Below are positions 43,800 to 64,000 of a DNA stretch of 64,000 bases, piece by piece (the first letter of the stretch is position 1; every line of letters begins with the position of its first letter). This stretch comes from Strongylocentrotus droebachiensis (lineage: Eukaryota > Echinodermata > Echinoidea > Camarodonta > Strongylocentrotidae): contig JAVYIG010001828.1 of NCBI GenBank assembly GCA_035222895.1, positions 231,192 through 295,191 of the forward strand, written 5' to 3'. Position numbers and translations under genes: made by a program. The notes under the pieces are model-generated. The model did no database searches and was not told where the DNA came from. It saw nothing but the letters and a program-made list of their open reading frames with translations.

Positions 43800-46522
43800 A
43801 TCCTTTCAGAAATGTGTCTTTCACATTATGATACAATTTAAATGCAATTTTGCCATCAAAATTGTTGGGCTCCCAACACTTTGGAGGGGCTTTAAAGATA
43901 GGATCAGGTCGCAGTCGCATTGCCATTGTATCGAGGGCGATAGGTTTTGAAAACCACTTGAAAGCCACAGCTCACAGTTTTGCGATCAGTTTAACCTGGA
44001 CATGTTACGCCATAGATGTCGCTCTTTCGGAATGAGCTTTGAACAACATTTGTTGCTCTTGAAATCTACAATAATTAAAAGATAACAAAATAAATTAAAA
44101 AACAAATAAATCGAAGATACATATATTTTTAAGCATTCAGCATATTTACGTGTACATAATTAGCTATATGAATATAAATTGCTTCTTCGTGTTTGATACT
44201 GCAACTTGCCTTTACCGACTGTGCTTTAGTGGTATATTTCGAAATAATTTGAAAATGTTGTCAATGATTTGAGGTGGCCAGGCCATTGATCTAAATACAT
44301 GTACATTAACTTGGCTGTGGTCAAAGTGCCTTTATTATCATACGAAGAGATGTCATGTATAGGGCATATGGCTATTTAGGCCACACTCTACTGTGTCTTC
44401 CTTAATTTATTTTGTCAACGATGAAAGTGTCCGTTTCGTTTCTTTAAACCTTAAACCTGAATTTAAGTAATTGGCGATTTGGTGGGCATGACTGCCTTTT
44501 CATACATGCATCCCTTTTAAAATCAATTTCATATTCCTTATGGCGACATGCATGATGGCAACTGGTGATTCATAAAATTTTACAGATGTGGTATCGAAAG
44601 CTGTTTACAAGTGGCTTTAATGTTATACAGACTATTCGAAAAGTATCATTGTTTAGTATAAAAGCAATTCAGAAATCGTTTTCAAGTTCCAAAAATTCAA
44701 TTTTTGCATTCTGACTGATAATTTTTTTTTGGATGACGATGGAAAGAAATTCAAAGTGTTGGCTCATGTTTCCGGTGATGTTATAGAACTTGTTGAAAGA
44801 TACCAATCGGCCTTCGGATATTTCATTCATTCAATATTTTTGAGTATATTCTCAGTCGTTATGACATTTCGCTATAAGTTTCGAATGAGTTTTTAATCGT
44901 ATTCTTCTTACCTTTTTATTACTATTTTTATTTATGGTAAATATGCCTATCATTTTATCGATAATATAGTACATTTAAAATCAAATTTGATTCTGATCCA
45001 TAACTTATACGGCGTTATTCTACCAGGCTGGTCTAAATATTTAATTTTAATATTAAGAGTATTGTTATCTTCAAGATACCGGTAAACGCAATTACATGAA
45101 ATGTAATTAAAATTTGATGCAGTTTGTGCGAGTATATAAATATACACAATGATTATATTTCCTTCATTTTAACGTGCTCATTAACTTCTTAAAACATCTC
45201 AATGTTGTAAAATAACAATTGCCATGAATCGGTATCCCATACCCCCCCCCCCCTCCCCCCCCCAAAAAAAAATAGCTTCTCAGCATTCTCAGCATGCCAT
45301 CATTACTGATCACAAAGGCTACGGTCACTATGAAGAACTCGCTTGTTGGTGTATACAAATGTGTTGTTTTCATACTATCTCACCATCTCAGGCACCGCTT
45401 CCCATAATTGACATTATAATAAATCGAAAGACTGATGTTATTGATTTATATCTTTCCACCTACCAGAAAACCTTTTTTTTTAAGAGATCTGATCTTTAAT
45501 TTCTAATTTTATTCCACCTAAATAAAAATCAATCAAGTGGGATATATAATAATGATTGTCTATGAACGACATTTAAAAAACCTTTATAACGTTCCTATAG
45601 AAATTATCTTCAGAACAAAAAAGATCCGCGTTCGGATTAAATCAACAATGGATGCCTTCCAATTTGAATATTTAGGGAAAAGAGCAGTCAACTATCAGAT
45701 TAGGATAGTGAAATTGTAAAACACATTTGGAGCCACAAATAAACTGTGGGTATTCAATCAAAAAGCTGTCAATATCAACATCGATTGGCTTGCTGGAACT
45801 ATTGTGACGTAGTGAATGAGTGGACGGGACGTCACAATGCAGATTCAATTCACCTGTACTCAGAGGTCAACTCGTGTGATCATTATCAGCGATATATACT
45901 TCTACTTCTATGGTAATACTCATCAACGCCTGTTCAGCATGAGGGTCAAGCATAGAGTTGTTATATACAGCTCTATGCGGTACAGTTCCTATACCTATAC
46001 CTATTTACTTGGATTTTTTGCTCTATAATTCCAGCTTGAACAAAAAAATCTGGTTTGTAAATAGTATAATATTTGCATATGTTATCATGGTACACCGAAA
46101 ATTTGTTTAGCAATTACAAAAACAACAAATTAATATAATTTACAAAAAATCGACAAGTATGGAATGATCTCCATAGGCTACAATGAAATGATTATAGGAA
46201 AATGTGAATGCTTTTTGATAGGGTTAAAAGAAGGGAATTTGTCGGATGGAACAAATGGATAATTTAATGGTCATTCAATAGGAGAATTAGAAAATGAACT
46301 GGAGAGAGGGAGAGGGGAGTCGGTGCATGATGGAGAAATGCGTTAAGGCGAAAGTAATAAAAACTGGAAAACTGAAGGTATCCATATCTTCATCTGATAA
46401 ACGGGACTGCCTCATACCTTAAAATACAAAGGGGTAGAGAGTATACACTGGGTATTAATTGATTATGTAACATCTACCCCCCCCCCCCATCCCCAATTAC
46501 AAACCAGATGACTACTTTTCTA
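43800..46522. other. Intergenic, no gene seen
   Basis: AT-rich spacer. It holds a poly-C tract near 45241-45260 and another near 46479. No open frame shows coding character. Confidence 0.5.
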
Positions 46523-46732
46523 CACTCTAAAAACTGAAATTTTAAATCACCATTTAAAAGGGCCGAGGAGTGACCACTTTTTTCAAAATGGTAGATTAAT
46601 ACTTTAAAAATGCTGGATCCAACACTATAAAGGTTGAATCTAGCAGGATAAAAGTATCAATCTGACATTTTGAAAGAGTGGTCACTCCTCGGCCCTTTTA
46701 AATGGTGATTTAACATTTCAGTTTTTAGAGTG
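46523..46732. mobile_element. Palindromic TA-flanked MITE (mariner-like)
   Basis: CACTCTAAAAACTGAAAT at the left is mirrored by ATTTCAGTTTTTAGAGTG at the right. The repeat continues through AAATCACCATTTAAAAGGGC and CGAGGAGTGACCACT, with only small indels, for about 70 bp. TA dinucleotides flank both ends (46521-46522, 46733-46734), the Tc1/mariner signature. 210 bp, non-coding. Confidence 0.85.
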
Positions 46733-46734
46733 TA

Positions 46735-49027
46735 CGATATCTGCAACAATAGGACTACCCGGATACTTCTACCTATATAAGACGATCTAAGTTCAAAGTT
46801 CAAAGTTCGATCACCCCTTGTCCGGGTGGTAATTCTTTGAAATATACACAACAGATTAAACCATTATTTTGTTTGTATTCCAATCCATAGCGAACGTGAT
46901 CACTGTTTGATTGAATTGAGCCACCAATTTGGACACATGGTACAATATTACAAAAGAATATCCTTTTGAAAGACCTTGAAAAGAAAGATCTTTTGAGAAA
47001 TCAAGTAGAGAGGGCGATTTCAATACCCTAATGTATCATGGCATTTATAAATCTGTTATGATTATGTAATACGTAATTTGTACACATTTAATACTTGAGT
47101 ATTTTGTTGATAAGACAAAATGAAATGAAGGGAAACAAATATTACTTTGCTTGAATTGTACTTTTCGCACATTTCAAAAGCTGATGCACAAGGCAATTGG
47201 AATTGCCCTAGGTTATAATTCAAAAGTCTTTGCGATCGTCTGTATTCTACGATATGAATTTCGATCACCAAGAAGGGTTCAGACATATTATGCTGTACAA
47301 ACATATCGTATGTTGCTATCGTATTTTATTGTAAGATCTTACGCTTTATTATTAAAAAAAATACGTCAATTGAAGAACAAATAAAAACTGACTCTTGAAA
47401 AAGAGATGCCTTAGTTATAACTTACATACCACCAAGGAGATATCGCTCCTTTATACCACCGACCACTGACCTATAGAGGACCTAGAGGTCAGTGCCACCG
47501 ACTAGTTTGTTTTGTTTTTTTTTTTTTTTAATATTGTATTTTTTGTTGTTGATTTAAACATTTTGTTTGTTTCTTCTTCTCTTTGTTGGGGAACTTTACA
47601 AGAAAGGGGGAAGATTCTGAGAAGTCGTTGACCAGTGGGCGAGACGCTGCAATGTTCGTCAACAACTTCGCCTAAGAATTGTTTGGCGTCGTTTTACGAC
47701 GGACCAGAGCTGTGGTAAACGGGATTCGATAAGGGTCTGATGCACAAAGTGGATGAAATTCGCATACCTCGCTTTATAGTAAACAGGAATCGTCTAGGCT
47801 TTGTCATGCTGCCCATGCATGTAATGAACTTTAACATGTTTGCTAAACATCACAGGATCCACAGACATAATTTGGGGACAATTGAGGCAATATAATGTTT
47901 TTAAAGGTAATGCAAAGTTTTAGGAAATTTTGAAAATTGGATTGATAGTAATTCTTTTAAATTTTGATATATTTGGATGCCCCTGTGGATGTATTATAAG
48001 CACTAGAAAGTTTAGCCCATAAAACACTACTGCTTTCGAGAAATTGAATAATCAAAAATTTACCGGTGCTCCCGGTAAAATTCAAATATTTCAAATTAGG
48101 ACCAAGGCCATTCCAAGGTAGCTGCGACCGTGATATGCAGTTCTGATATATAATTTCCAAACGGGAATCGCAAATCGGTCGATTGTAGTCAAGAAACATT
48201 GTTTTAGAGCTTAAGTAATATCAGTCTTGAGAGGGCCGTACAACATAAAGAATTTATTATTTACAATTTCATCACTTTAGACTCGATTTCAACCGCGACA
48301 ACTATCATTGAATATTGTAAAATCGCATATGCTTCCAATAGTTAATTTGAACCAAATTCATGACCCCATACCAACACTTTGTAATACCTTTAATATTGAT
48401 GGTTCGGTAAATGATTATATCTTTCCCTCTTATATGACGTTGTTTATATATCGTTGTTGATGTGTAATTGAGGTATGCCAATTGGTTTCGGGGGGTCAAT
48501 ACACCAGCGTGAAATCTCATCATCCATTCACAAACAAGACAATGCCATTAACGATGTTTACCTGAAGGAGCGATTGGTACCTGCAGTGTAAAATCTGATC
48601 AAGTGCATCCACCTGTCGTACCCCCAAAGTACCGTGTGAGTTAGACCATGATTTTGAGCCACTTCAGACATCTTCACATCCACTTCAAAGGTCGGTCATT
48701 ATCTTCTTCTGTCTGTCCATTCTGTCTAATACGCCGATAGACACTTGAAGAATATTAAAAAAACGGAAATAATTTACGTTCATCGTGCAAAATTTGTGCG
48801 CACGAACTTTCAATTTGATAGTTTATTTCAACAGCGCAAATTGCTAGGGTAGACCCAGTAAAATATACGTATTCCTAATTGACTTCCAAACACATTCAAA
48901 ATCAAAGTCATAGTACACATGTCAGTAATGCATTTTCTTTTGACTTTCCTTGAGTTGATGTTCTCATTTTTTGTACAATTCCCATAATACAAAGCCCTGA
49001 ACTTGAAATCGATTATTTGTTTACACA
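46735..49027. other. Intergenic, no gene seen
   Basis: AT-rich spacer between transposon copies. A direct TTCAAAG repeat (46794-46808) and a poly-T run near 47514-47530 are the only structures noted. Confidence 0.45.
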
Positions 49028-49145
49028 AGGGCCCCTGTGTCGTATAGAGTTGCGATTGATTCAAATTAATCGCAAAAAGCAACTTTGCGATCAATTTCAA
49101 GTTACGATTGTTTCGAATTAATCGCAACTCTTTATCAGACGGTCC
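49028..49145. mobile_element. Small inverted-repeat element with ATTAATCGCAA arms
   Basis: AGAGTTGCGATTGATTC at the left is mirrored by GAATTAATCGCAACTCT at the right. An inner pair AATCGCAA/TTTGCGAT sits between. Outer GGGCCCC/GGTCC ends are degraded. The layout parallels the GGGCCC-ended element at 35545. Confidence 0.65.
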
Positions 49146-49282
49146 AGTTCACGTTGGAGTACATTGGGGTAAGAACTATGAAACATAACTCTAGTTTTGC
49201 ATCTTAGGTGATTTTCCCCCCCCTTTTTTTTTAAATTACCCTATAACAATAGCGAAGTCAAATAAATGTATATACTAAAGCA

Positions 49283-49630
49283 AGGTAAAGACCGGTAGTG
49301 GTAAACTTGCGGTTCAAGGGTTTTGGGTGAAACAATCCATTCAGTATTGTTTAAATATTGCCTCCAGAGGTTTAGATGGCAATACTTCAACCTTATTTCG
49401 CAAAAAAGCAGAACTATAAGCCCAAATGTTCAATGTTGAGGTGCATTCTCGATATATATCCAAGCCGGATCGATATGATAATTTAACAAATATTTCAATT
49501 AGTAGGCGGTTTCCCGGCAAAATTTGTATCATTACGTATAATTCAAAATATATCCTTTCACATGATTGGTATTAAGAGCTTCCATTTCATTTTTTTGAGA
49601 GGGAGGCGTTTCCAAAACTTGTCTATACCT
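49283..49630. mobile_element. Second copy of the 30031 MITE family
   Basis: Left end AGGTAAAGACCGGTAGTGG, shared AATTAGTAGGCGGTTTCCCG and CTTTCACATGATTGGTA blocks, and right end CTATACCT followed by TTAA. The left TTAA is lost. Confidence 0.78.
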
Positions 49631-51240
49631 TTAACTTTATGAGCATTTCAATCTAGCTCTTCCTGATATAACCCATTGCTTGAATCAATGGATTACAACA
49701 GACAACAGTATGACTTATTAACATGGTCAAAAAGACAAAGCTGAATTTAGTCGGAAACCCACCCTATGAAGACCCCCCCCCCCCCCCACCCTCCCCCCCC
49801 CCCCCTCCTACACACTCACCCAGACCCTTCCTTCGTTCTACTTATCGTTCCACGTCATTTTGTTTTTTGTGAAGATAATCGATGTTCTATAGGACGTAGG
49901 TTAATCTCCTTGTATAATGGAAACTGGACATGCATTCACGATGAGGATAGGCCAAGTGTTTGGTCCTGTGATGATTATTCTATAACACGGACGCCCTTTT
50001 ATGATTCACGTTGGTCTCTCTGATGCGGATTACGGGAGGTATTCCATTCATATTCAATGGTCTGAAGCGAAATGAAACCAAAGAAACTAGACATAATCCC
50101 GTCGTTCATAGTATACCTGGGAGATAATAACACCACCATCTTTTAACAACAACAACCTGGTCAATGATTTAGGAGAAACGTATCGAGTTTTCAATAAAAC
50201 CACCTTCTCAAAGTCGTTCAAGATTAATCAGTTTCAGCTTGATCCAGTACTCGTGTTGTGTCTATAGAAATTGTGTCCGGATTATGTAGTATGATATCAT
50301 CGTCACGATCGCACATTTCAAAGTCGTTGATACATTTTACCTGGTCTTCTCTAATCCCGCAAATAACCATGAAGATTTAAAGAGATTAACAAAGAAACAT
50401 GTAGTGATATTGATCTGCGATAACACTCTGCGAGTAGGCTTTTTGATCTTCTTTACAAATAATGTCATTCTATCAACGTTTCAGAGACACTTGAACTCCA
50501 TTAATTGTTATGAAAGGTATTGTTTTGAGACTAACCTGCCAGTCTTCATCAATATACGTCATTGATTTCTCTAAGACACTAATACAGTTAAGTAGTATTG
50601 TTCGTTCAAGTTAAAATGGGCACTAATTCTTCACCTGAATCACAATTCGGTAGACACTTAAATTAGGATTGACACTATCAATTCACATCCGTTAAGACTG
50701 TTCAATAAACCTTCATTTATTGTAATACTATTCACATGATTGTGCCCGTAAACATAATTTTATGCTGATTTTTAAAAACAAATGCATTTCGGTTTACTGT
50801 ACGATTGTTGTTATAATTATGCGTATAAGTTTGCATACACAATTTTTGTATATATTAGTTAATTATATAGTTATATTATATTCTAATTTGTTGATTTTGT
50901 TAAATATGTATTTTTTTTAATCCGAAAAATAAAACACTGTGCACAAGAGAACAATTTTAACATGTTTAGTTAGAGCAATTTCAAAACCCATGCAAGGTTC
51001 AGACGAGGTCGACATTGTATGTAATTGCAAGGTCAGTGGTACTGGCGGGAACACAAACTGGGGGAGAGGCACTCCTTATAAATCGAAACATCGCACATTG
51101 AATTTGAGACCGAAACAATTTTATTAATGAAACATGCAATTATGAATATGTCTTTCTTTGATTACATGGCATTTCGTACCAAGAAGGATGGTGAAGAAGG
51201 ATAGGAATGAATGCCCTAATAGTGTCATGTTATTACTGTA
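49631..51240. other. Intergenic, no gene seen
   Basis: Contains poly-C blocks at about 49771-49806. Otherwise AT-rich with no coding character. Confidence 0.5.
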
Positions 51241-51269
51241 TTGTGTAATTCAGAAAGGGAATATTTATA

Positions 51270-51500
51270 TAGTGGGAGGGTAAAGAGGGGTGAAGACAGA
51301 GAGGGGGAGAGGGGGAGACAGAGAGGGGGAGAGAGAGAAAGTGAGAGAGAGAGAGAGAGAGAGAGAGGGGGGAGAAAGAGAGAGGGGTGGCGCACACAAC
51401 ACATAAGGAGTGAAAGGACGAGAAAGGGAAGTGATCGAGAACTCCTATCTCTACGAAATCAGCGAGGGATCGAGAGAGAGAAACAAGAAGGAAAGGGCTA
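51270..51500. repeat. GA-rich low-complexity tract
   Basis: Imperfect GAGAGG/GAGAGA run. The open frame across it reads only Arg/Glu/Gly repeats and is not a gene. Confidence 0.85.
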
Positions 51501-51959
51501 ATTAGATGAGAGAAAAGGAGGATGTTATAATTCTACCCTTTCTTCGCAATATGGAAACAAATTTAGGAAAGAGGAAAGAGGAAATGAAAAACGTGGTCTT
51601 TGGAAATCTTATATACAAATTCAACATGGCGTCTAATTCGCAAGATCGTGACCCAGCGATCCCTGGGGGATAACCTGGATGAACTTGACCTTCTTCCTCC
51701 ATACACCCAATCAATCAAGATGAACTCCTAATGAAGGTATTGAACAATTGCACTCACTGGTGAAGCAAGATAATAGCAATCGCATCGATTGCTATTGATA
51801 ATACCCGACATTGACCCGGGAGTCCGGGACTATGAGGTCAGTCAACCAATGATAATTAAGGTCAAAGTAATCGGCTTATAAAAAGGAGATAGGTGAAACT
51901 GATGAGGATGGCTTATCATTTAGATGATGATGGCTTAAAGAAAAAGTTGAGTTCTGGGA

Positions 51960-52320
51960 AGAGGTGAAAAATAATTTGTGAGCTCTATCATTGTATTATG
52001 CAAGTGTGGAAGAACATCAGATAAAAATAGTTCCCTGAAAAGAAAGGCTCTTCAAATGTCTTAATATTCTAAATATGGCATGTAACAACATAACGATCGG
52101 GACGGATTTTTATGCCACATGTTCGTGTACTAGTCCCATATACATTTTTCTGTGTACAGTGCTTGTAACTTTACCAAGACTGGGCCAAATTTCTCATCAT
52201 TTTGATGATTCCAGAACCTTGCAGTACACACCAATACTTTTATGCTAGATGAACAACCTTCTCTGATCGATTCCACACCAGTTTCTTTCACAATGCAATT
52301 GCATGGCCAGAACTCAACTT
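51960..52320 (-). repeat. Inverted, extended copy of the 30031 family
   Basis: In reverse complement, 52130-52310 matches the left half of the 30031 element: ATTGCATTGTGAAAGAAAC, TGGAATCGATCAGA, TCATCTAGCAT, CATCAAAATGATGAGAAATT, GGCCCAGTCTT. The part before 52130 matches the segment at 34925, so these may be halves of one larger family. Confidence 0.65.
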
Positions 52321-52636
52321 TATCATTAAATCCTCACTCCAGCCTTCATCAGAGCACGTATAAACGGTATAGTGTCGATAGCGTATATACGTGATGAGGA
52401 GCAGTGGTATTGAGGTGACGTAGCTTCATTTGACGATTGCTTCTATTTTTGCAATACTTGTGTTCTAATTGCGTCTATTTGCTTTGCTTTTGTCTCTATT
52501 CTTTTTCTTCAAGTCTCTCACTCTCGAAACACTCTCCTGTCTCTATATACATATTTGTTTTTAGTATTCTGCCTTCAGTGAGCGACGTGCGGTATAACTG
52601 ATCGGTCTGTTTCCACCTCTGTCATACGAGAGAGGG

Positions 52637-52678
52637 ATGGAGGCAGAGAGAGAGAGAGAGAGAGAGAAAAGAGAGAGA

Positions 52679-52723
<45 letters not shown>

Positions 52724-52800
52724 GGGAGGGGGCGGTGTATAAAGATGCTTGGGATGGGAGGAGTTGAGAGGGGTAGATAGAGAGGAGGAGAAATAGGAGA
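52637..52800. repeat. GA-rich tract with poly-G block
   Basis: (GA)n runs and a poly-G block near 52713-52727. Minus-strand open frames here are compositional. Confidence 0.85.
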
Positions 52801-53819
52801 GAGAAAGGGACGAAAGGTAAAAAAATATATTGAGATGACGGAAAGGAGAAACAAATGATTAAAAAAAAAACGGAAAACGGGGGATGGGGGAGGGGGATCA
52901 ACTTGCAAAAATGACAGAAAATAGACAATAATTTGTTGAGCCTGAATAGACGTTTGAACATTCAGAAGTATATTTTGAACATCTTTAAAAAAGAAATAGC
53001 AAACACAGAAGACACATTCAATGATTCAACATTCCTTTTGTTTGACATATTATATTCACTATCTTCGAATAGGTTTCAACCTACATTATCTAGTGGACTT
53101 CGGAATCCGGATTTTCGTTTTCTTATTGTTTTATGGTTCGTCTGTTATCAAAGGGCAGGGTTCAAAACTACGCATGGTCCAGGGTCTATAGACTATTGGT
53201 AATAATCATTACGTCACATGTTCCGATTGTAAAAGAGTTCCCCAATATACTAAACCATATACATGCATTTACATTATCTGTTAATGACAAGTTCTTTATA
53301 TTTAAAAAATATATATATATATATATAAATAAGTCTTTTGCATGTAACGATGGGTTCCTCCATGGCTTCTAGTGTTCCACGGAATTCAATGGTTTCCATC
53401 AGATTTCCTATTATTGGTAGCGTTGTCAAAATTTGATATCAGGTAAATTTGGCTAATTACTATGATCTCTCCTCGCTACTGATTCCATTCATTTGAGACG
53501 AGATTGATTGAGGAGGTGAGATAATGATAGCTTTCGACGAAAAGATATATACATTTTTAATTTGTTGAATTATCTCTCCCGATGCTATAAAATGCAGGAT
53601 GTGGTGTTGCACTATTAATACTATTCTACTTTCGAGACCACCTTCATTTCTGTCATCGTTGACCAAGAATGAAAAATTAAGAGTAGAAATACTTCTTAGC
53701 TTGAATTTCCATCAAATTACTTGGGTTTTAAAGTGGTGAATATAAGGTCTCGATTTTCATCAATAATTGCTATTATTTTGGCGAAAGTCTCATTTGTTTA
53801 TTTCTGATTTCGAACAGAG
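52801..53819. other. Intergenic, no gene seen
   Basis: AT-rich. Holds a short (AT)n run at about 53309-53327. No coding character. Confidence 0.45.
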
Positions 53820-54288
53820 AGGTTCTGCGAGCAAGACAAGTCGATCCACTTTGCGAAGCCCTATACGTGAGCTGTGCAGCGGCGAGTCGACCAATGAGAA
53901 GCCAGCTTACGGTTGTTGATCATGGTTTACGCTGTTGCTACGTGGCGACGAGATGCTTCATTCACATGTTGATGTGTATTTTGATTCCTCGATCCCCAGT
54001 CTACCAGCTGACTGCGTCGCATTCGGACGCCTACAAAATTTTGTCTCGCGCCAATGGGCTTGGACCTATACCGGCATACAATACCACCACTGTGCCATAA
54101 CCTGTTGCACCATCGCAGCAACCATCATAACAAGTGGTTGTTTTGACCACTGATTTTCACTGTACACCTTGCCGCCTTCAAACAGTGATTAATTCGGGAT
54201 TTTATGTAATCTACTACGAAGAAGCCATTTCATTTGCGTTTGCAACTTTGTGAATTTGGTGCCTCCGAATTCGCCTCCGTCATTTTTG
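53820..54288 (+). promoter_or_regulatory. FOXJ1: Probable FOXJ1 promoter and 5' non-coding exon
   Basis: CpG is enriched compared with the flanks (GCAGCGGCGAGTCGACC, TCTCGCGCCAATGGG). Two CCAAT boxes stand near 53890 and 54051. A strong donor, TTTTTG then GTAAGTGTG, sits at 54288/54289 and would pair with the 55237/55238 acceptor, making a non-coding first exon. Two RFX half-sites with a 4-bp gap lie at 53934-53949. The exon and start site are inferred; no transcript is available. Confidence 0.5.
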
Positions 54289-54350
54289 GTAAGTGTGTAA
54301 TTAAGATGAGCTGTGACAGTGTGATGTGAGACATGAGGAACTAGTTCAGT

Positions 54351-54367
54351 TGTTTACATTTGTTTAC
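54351..54367 (+). promoter_or_regulatory. Tandem forkhead motifs
   Basis: TGTTTACATTTGTTTAC contains two TGTTTAC forkhead cores spaced exactly 10 bp. A further TGTAAACA lies at 54761-54768. They are in the intron between the inferred non-coding exon and the FOXJ1 coding exon. Confidence 0.4.
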
Positions 54368-55237
54368 TCACTGACTTCACTAATTTAGAGGTTATCTACC
54401 AAGTTCTAGCTCACCCAACATTGATTATATCAGTTGCACAACTATTCTTTACATGTTTTGTATACATAATTTTGATGTTTTTCTTGTCTTCATTTGTTTT
54501 TTTCCTTTATCCATAATCAAGATAATCACATCGATCATGCGTTATCGTTTCATTTTGTCAAGTTTAGTAATGGTTATGTAATTTATTTTTTCAAATGCCA
54601 AACCGTGAGCAGATTTTGGACTGCATCCCAAGATCTCCAATAATAATTAGGGAAAGCACCTGTTTCCACCTGTTAGTCAGTGACGTCATTGAACTAGTTT
54701 TGAGACAATGACAATGCGCGCAAATACGCGCACAATAACTTCCGCTTTACGCGCGCAAAATGTAAACAAAGTGCATGCGCACATGGTCAGGCTATAGCTA
54801 GCTACTAATGTCTTGCATAATAAGGTTGGATAGGGTTGAAGAATGGTTTGTGAGTGAATGACTTGACTGCTTTCTGTGGCTGAGGTAAATAATATCGTGA
54901 TATATTTTGTTCAAGCTGAAAGAAATATTATTGTTGTTTTTGACATAGGCCAACTGTTTTATTCTTCTTAATCTTAGTCTACTGTTTAGTGTTAGAGCCT
55001 GAGCCGAGGTCAACTTTGAAATTTGCTAGCTTAATTTTATTGACATTATTACATGTAGACTAGATCTCGATCTAGATCTAGATCTAATTAATTGTGCTGT
55101 TCATAAAAAGTGGGTAGTATAGGGTAGGCCTTTTCTTATGTTATGACATCTATTGTGTAGGCCTAGAGCTAACATGTAAACATAGACTATGTTACTTTAA
55201 ATATATTAATGTCAATTCTTGATTATTTTTCTTACAG

Positions 55238-55300
55238 GAATTTGGAAATTAAACTGGCCATAAATTGACTTGCTTCACAAGGACACAACCACAATCCAAG
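55238..55300 (+). other. FOXJ1: FOXJ1 5' UTR segment
   Basis: Begins after a good acceptor (TTTTTCTTACAG) and runs 63 bases to the ATG. A TGA lies in frame upstream of the start only at 55267, so the ATG at 55301 is well placed. Confidence 0.5.
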
Positions 55301-63841
<8,541 letters not shown>

Positions 63842-64000
63842 ACCGGAGCTTGGGATCAAACTCCTGATAAAAGAAATTGAAAACAGTAATCATGAAAGTT
63901 AGATCTATCGAAGACGCTATCACGCTGGCTAGTGAAGTCACCCTCTTTATAGTATTGATGTGAGAAAGCTTATATATTATAGAGTTTATAACTAATCGTG
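63842..64000 (+). other. FOXJ1: FOXJ1 3' UTR start
   Basis: Sequence after the family-matching stop codon to the window end. No AATAAA seen before the edge. Confidence 0.5.

Noticed and set aside
51241..51501. Arg/Glu/Gly-rich frame
   Set aside because: Purely compositional translation of a GA repeat.
52561..52961. Two minus-strand frames with Leu/Ser/Pro repeats
   Set aside because: Complement of a GA tract, no coding character.

Overview
The window is an AT-rich, intron-rich animal genome segment, most likely from a marine invertebrate deuterostome and probably an echinoderm such as a sea urchin. This rests on deuterostome-like protein sequences, long introns full of small inverted-repeat transposons, a tRNA-derived SINE, many GA, GAT and poly-C/poly-G tracts, and canonical GT-AG splicing. 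The species is an inference, not a reading.

Five genes can be traced exon by exon. (1) 3721-7971 (+): a three-exon gene for a 682-residue protein I do not recognise. (2) 10680-23096 (-): ECD (ecdysoneless), 14 coding exons, 696 residues. (3) 23342-27938 (+): LAMTOR2, the roadblock subunit of Ragulator, 4 exons, 125 residues. (4) 32889-43046 (+): an Abl interactor (ABI) with six coding exons, 617 residues and a C-terminal SH3 domain. (5) 55301-63841 (+): FOXJ1, the ciliogenesis forkhead factor, with two coding exons, a 7.1 kb intron inside the forkhead domain, and an apparent one-base frameshift near 63345-63370.

ECD and LAMTOR2 are head to head with only 245 bp between start codons, which implies a shared bidirectional promoter. 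The other neighbours show no functional link; this is ordinary animal gene order rather than an operon.

Introns and intergenic DNA hold at least ten inverted-repeat (MITE-like) elements. Three have recognisable target-site duplications: 14473-14764, 26759-27407 and 41491-41696. There are also a TA-flanked palindromic element (46523-46732), a four-member dispersed family whose complete copy is flanked by TTAA (30031-30396), a tRNA-derived SINE present twice in ABI introns, and decayed 3' ends of non-LTR retrotransposons. The most interesting candidates for regulation are in the FOXJ1 intron: a five-hexamer array of nuclear-receptor half-sites at exact 11-bp spacing (56801-56850), and a perfect RFX X-box directly next to a perfect forkhead site (62386-62410). 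No prokaryotic, viral or CRISPR features were seen.
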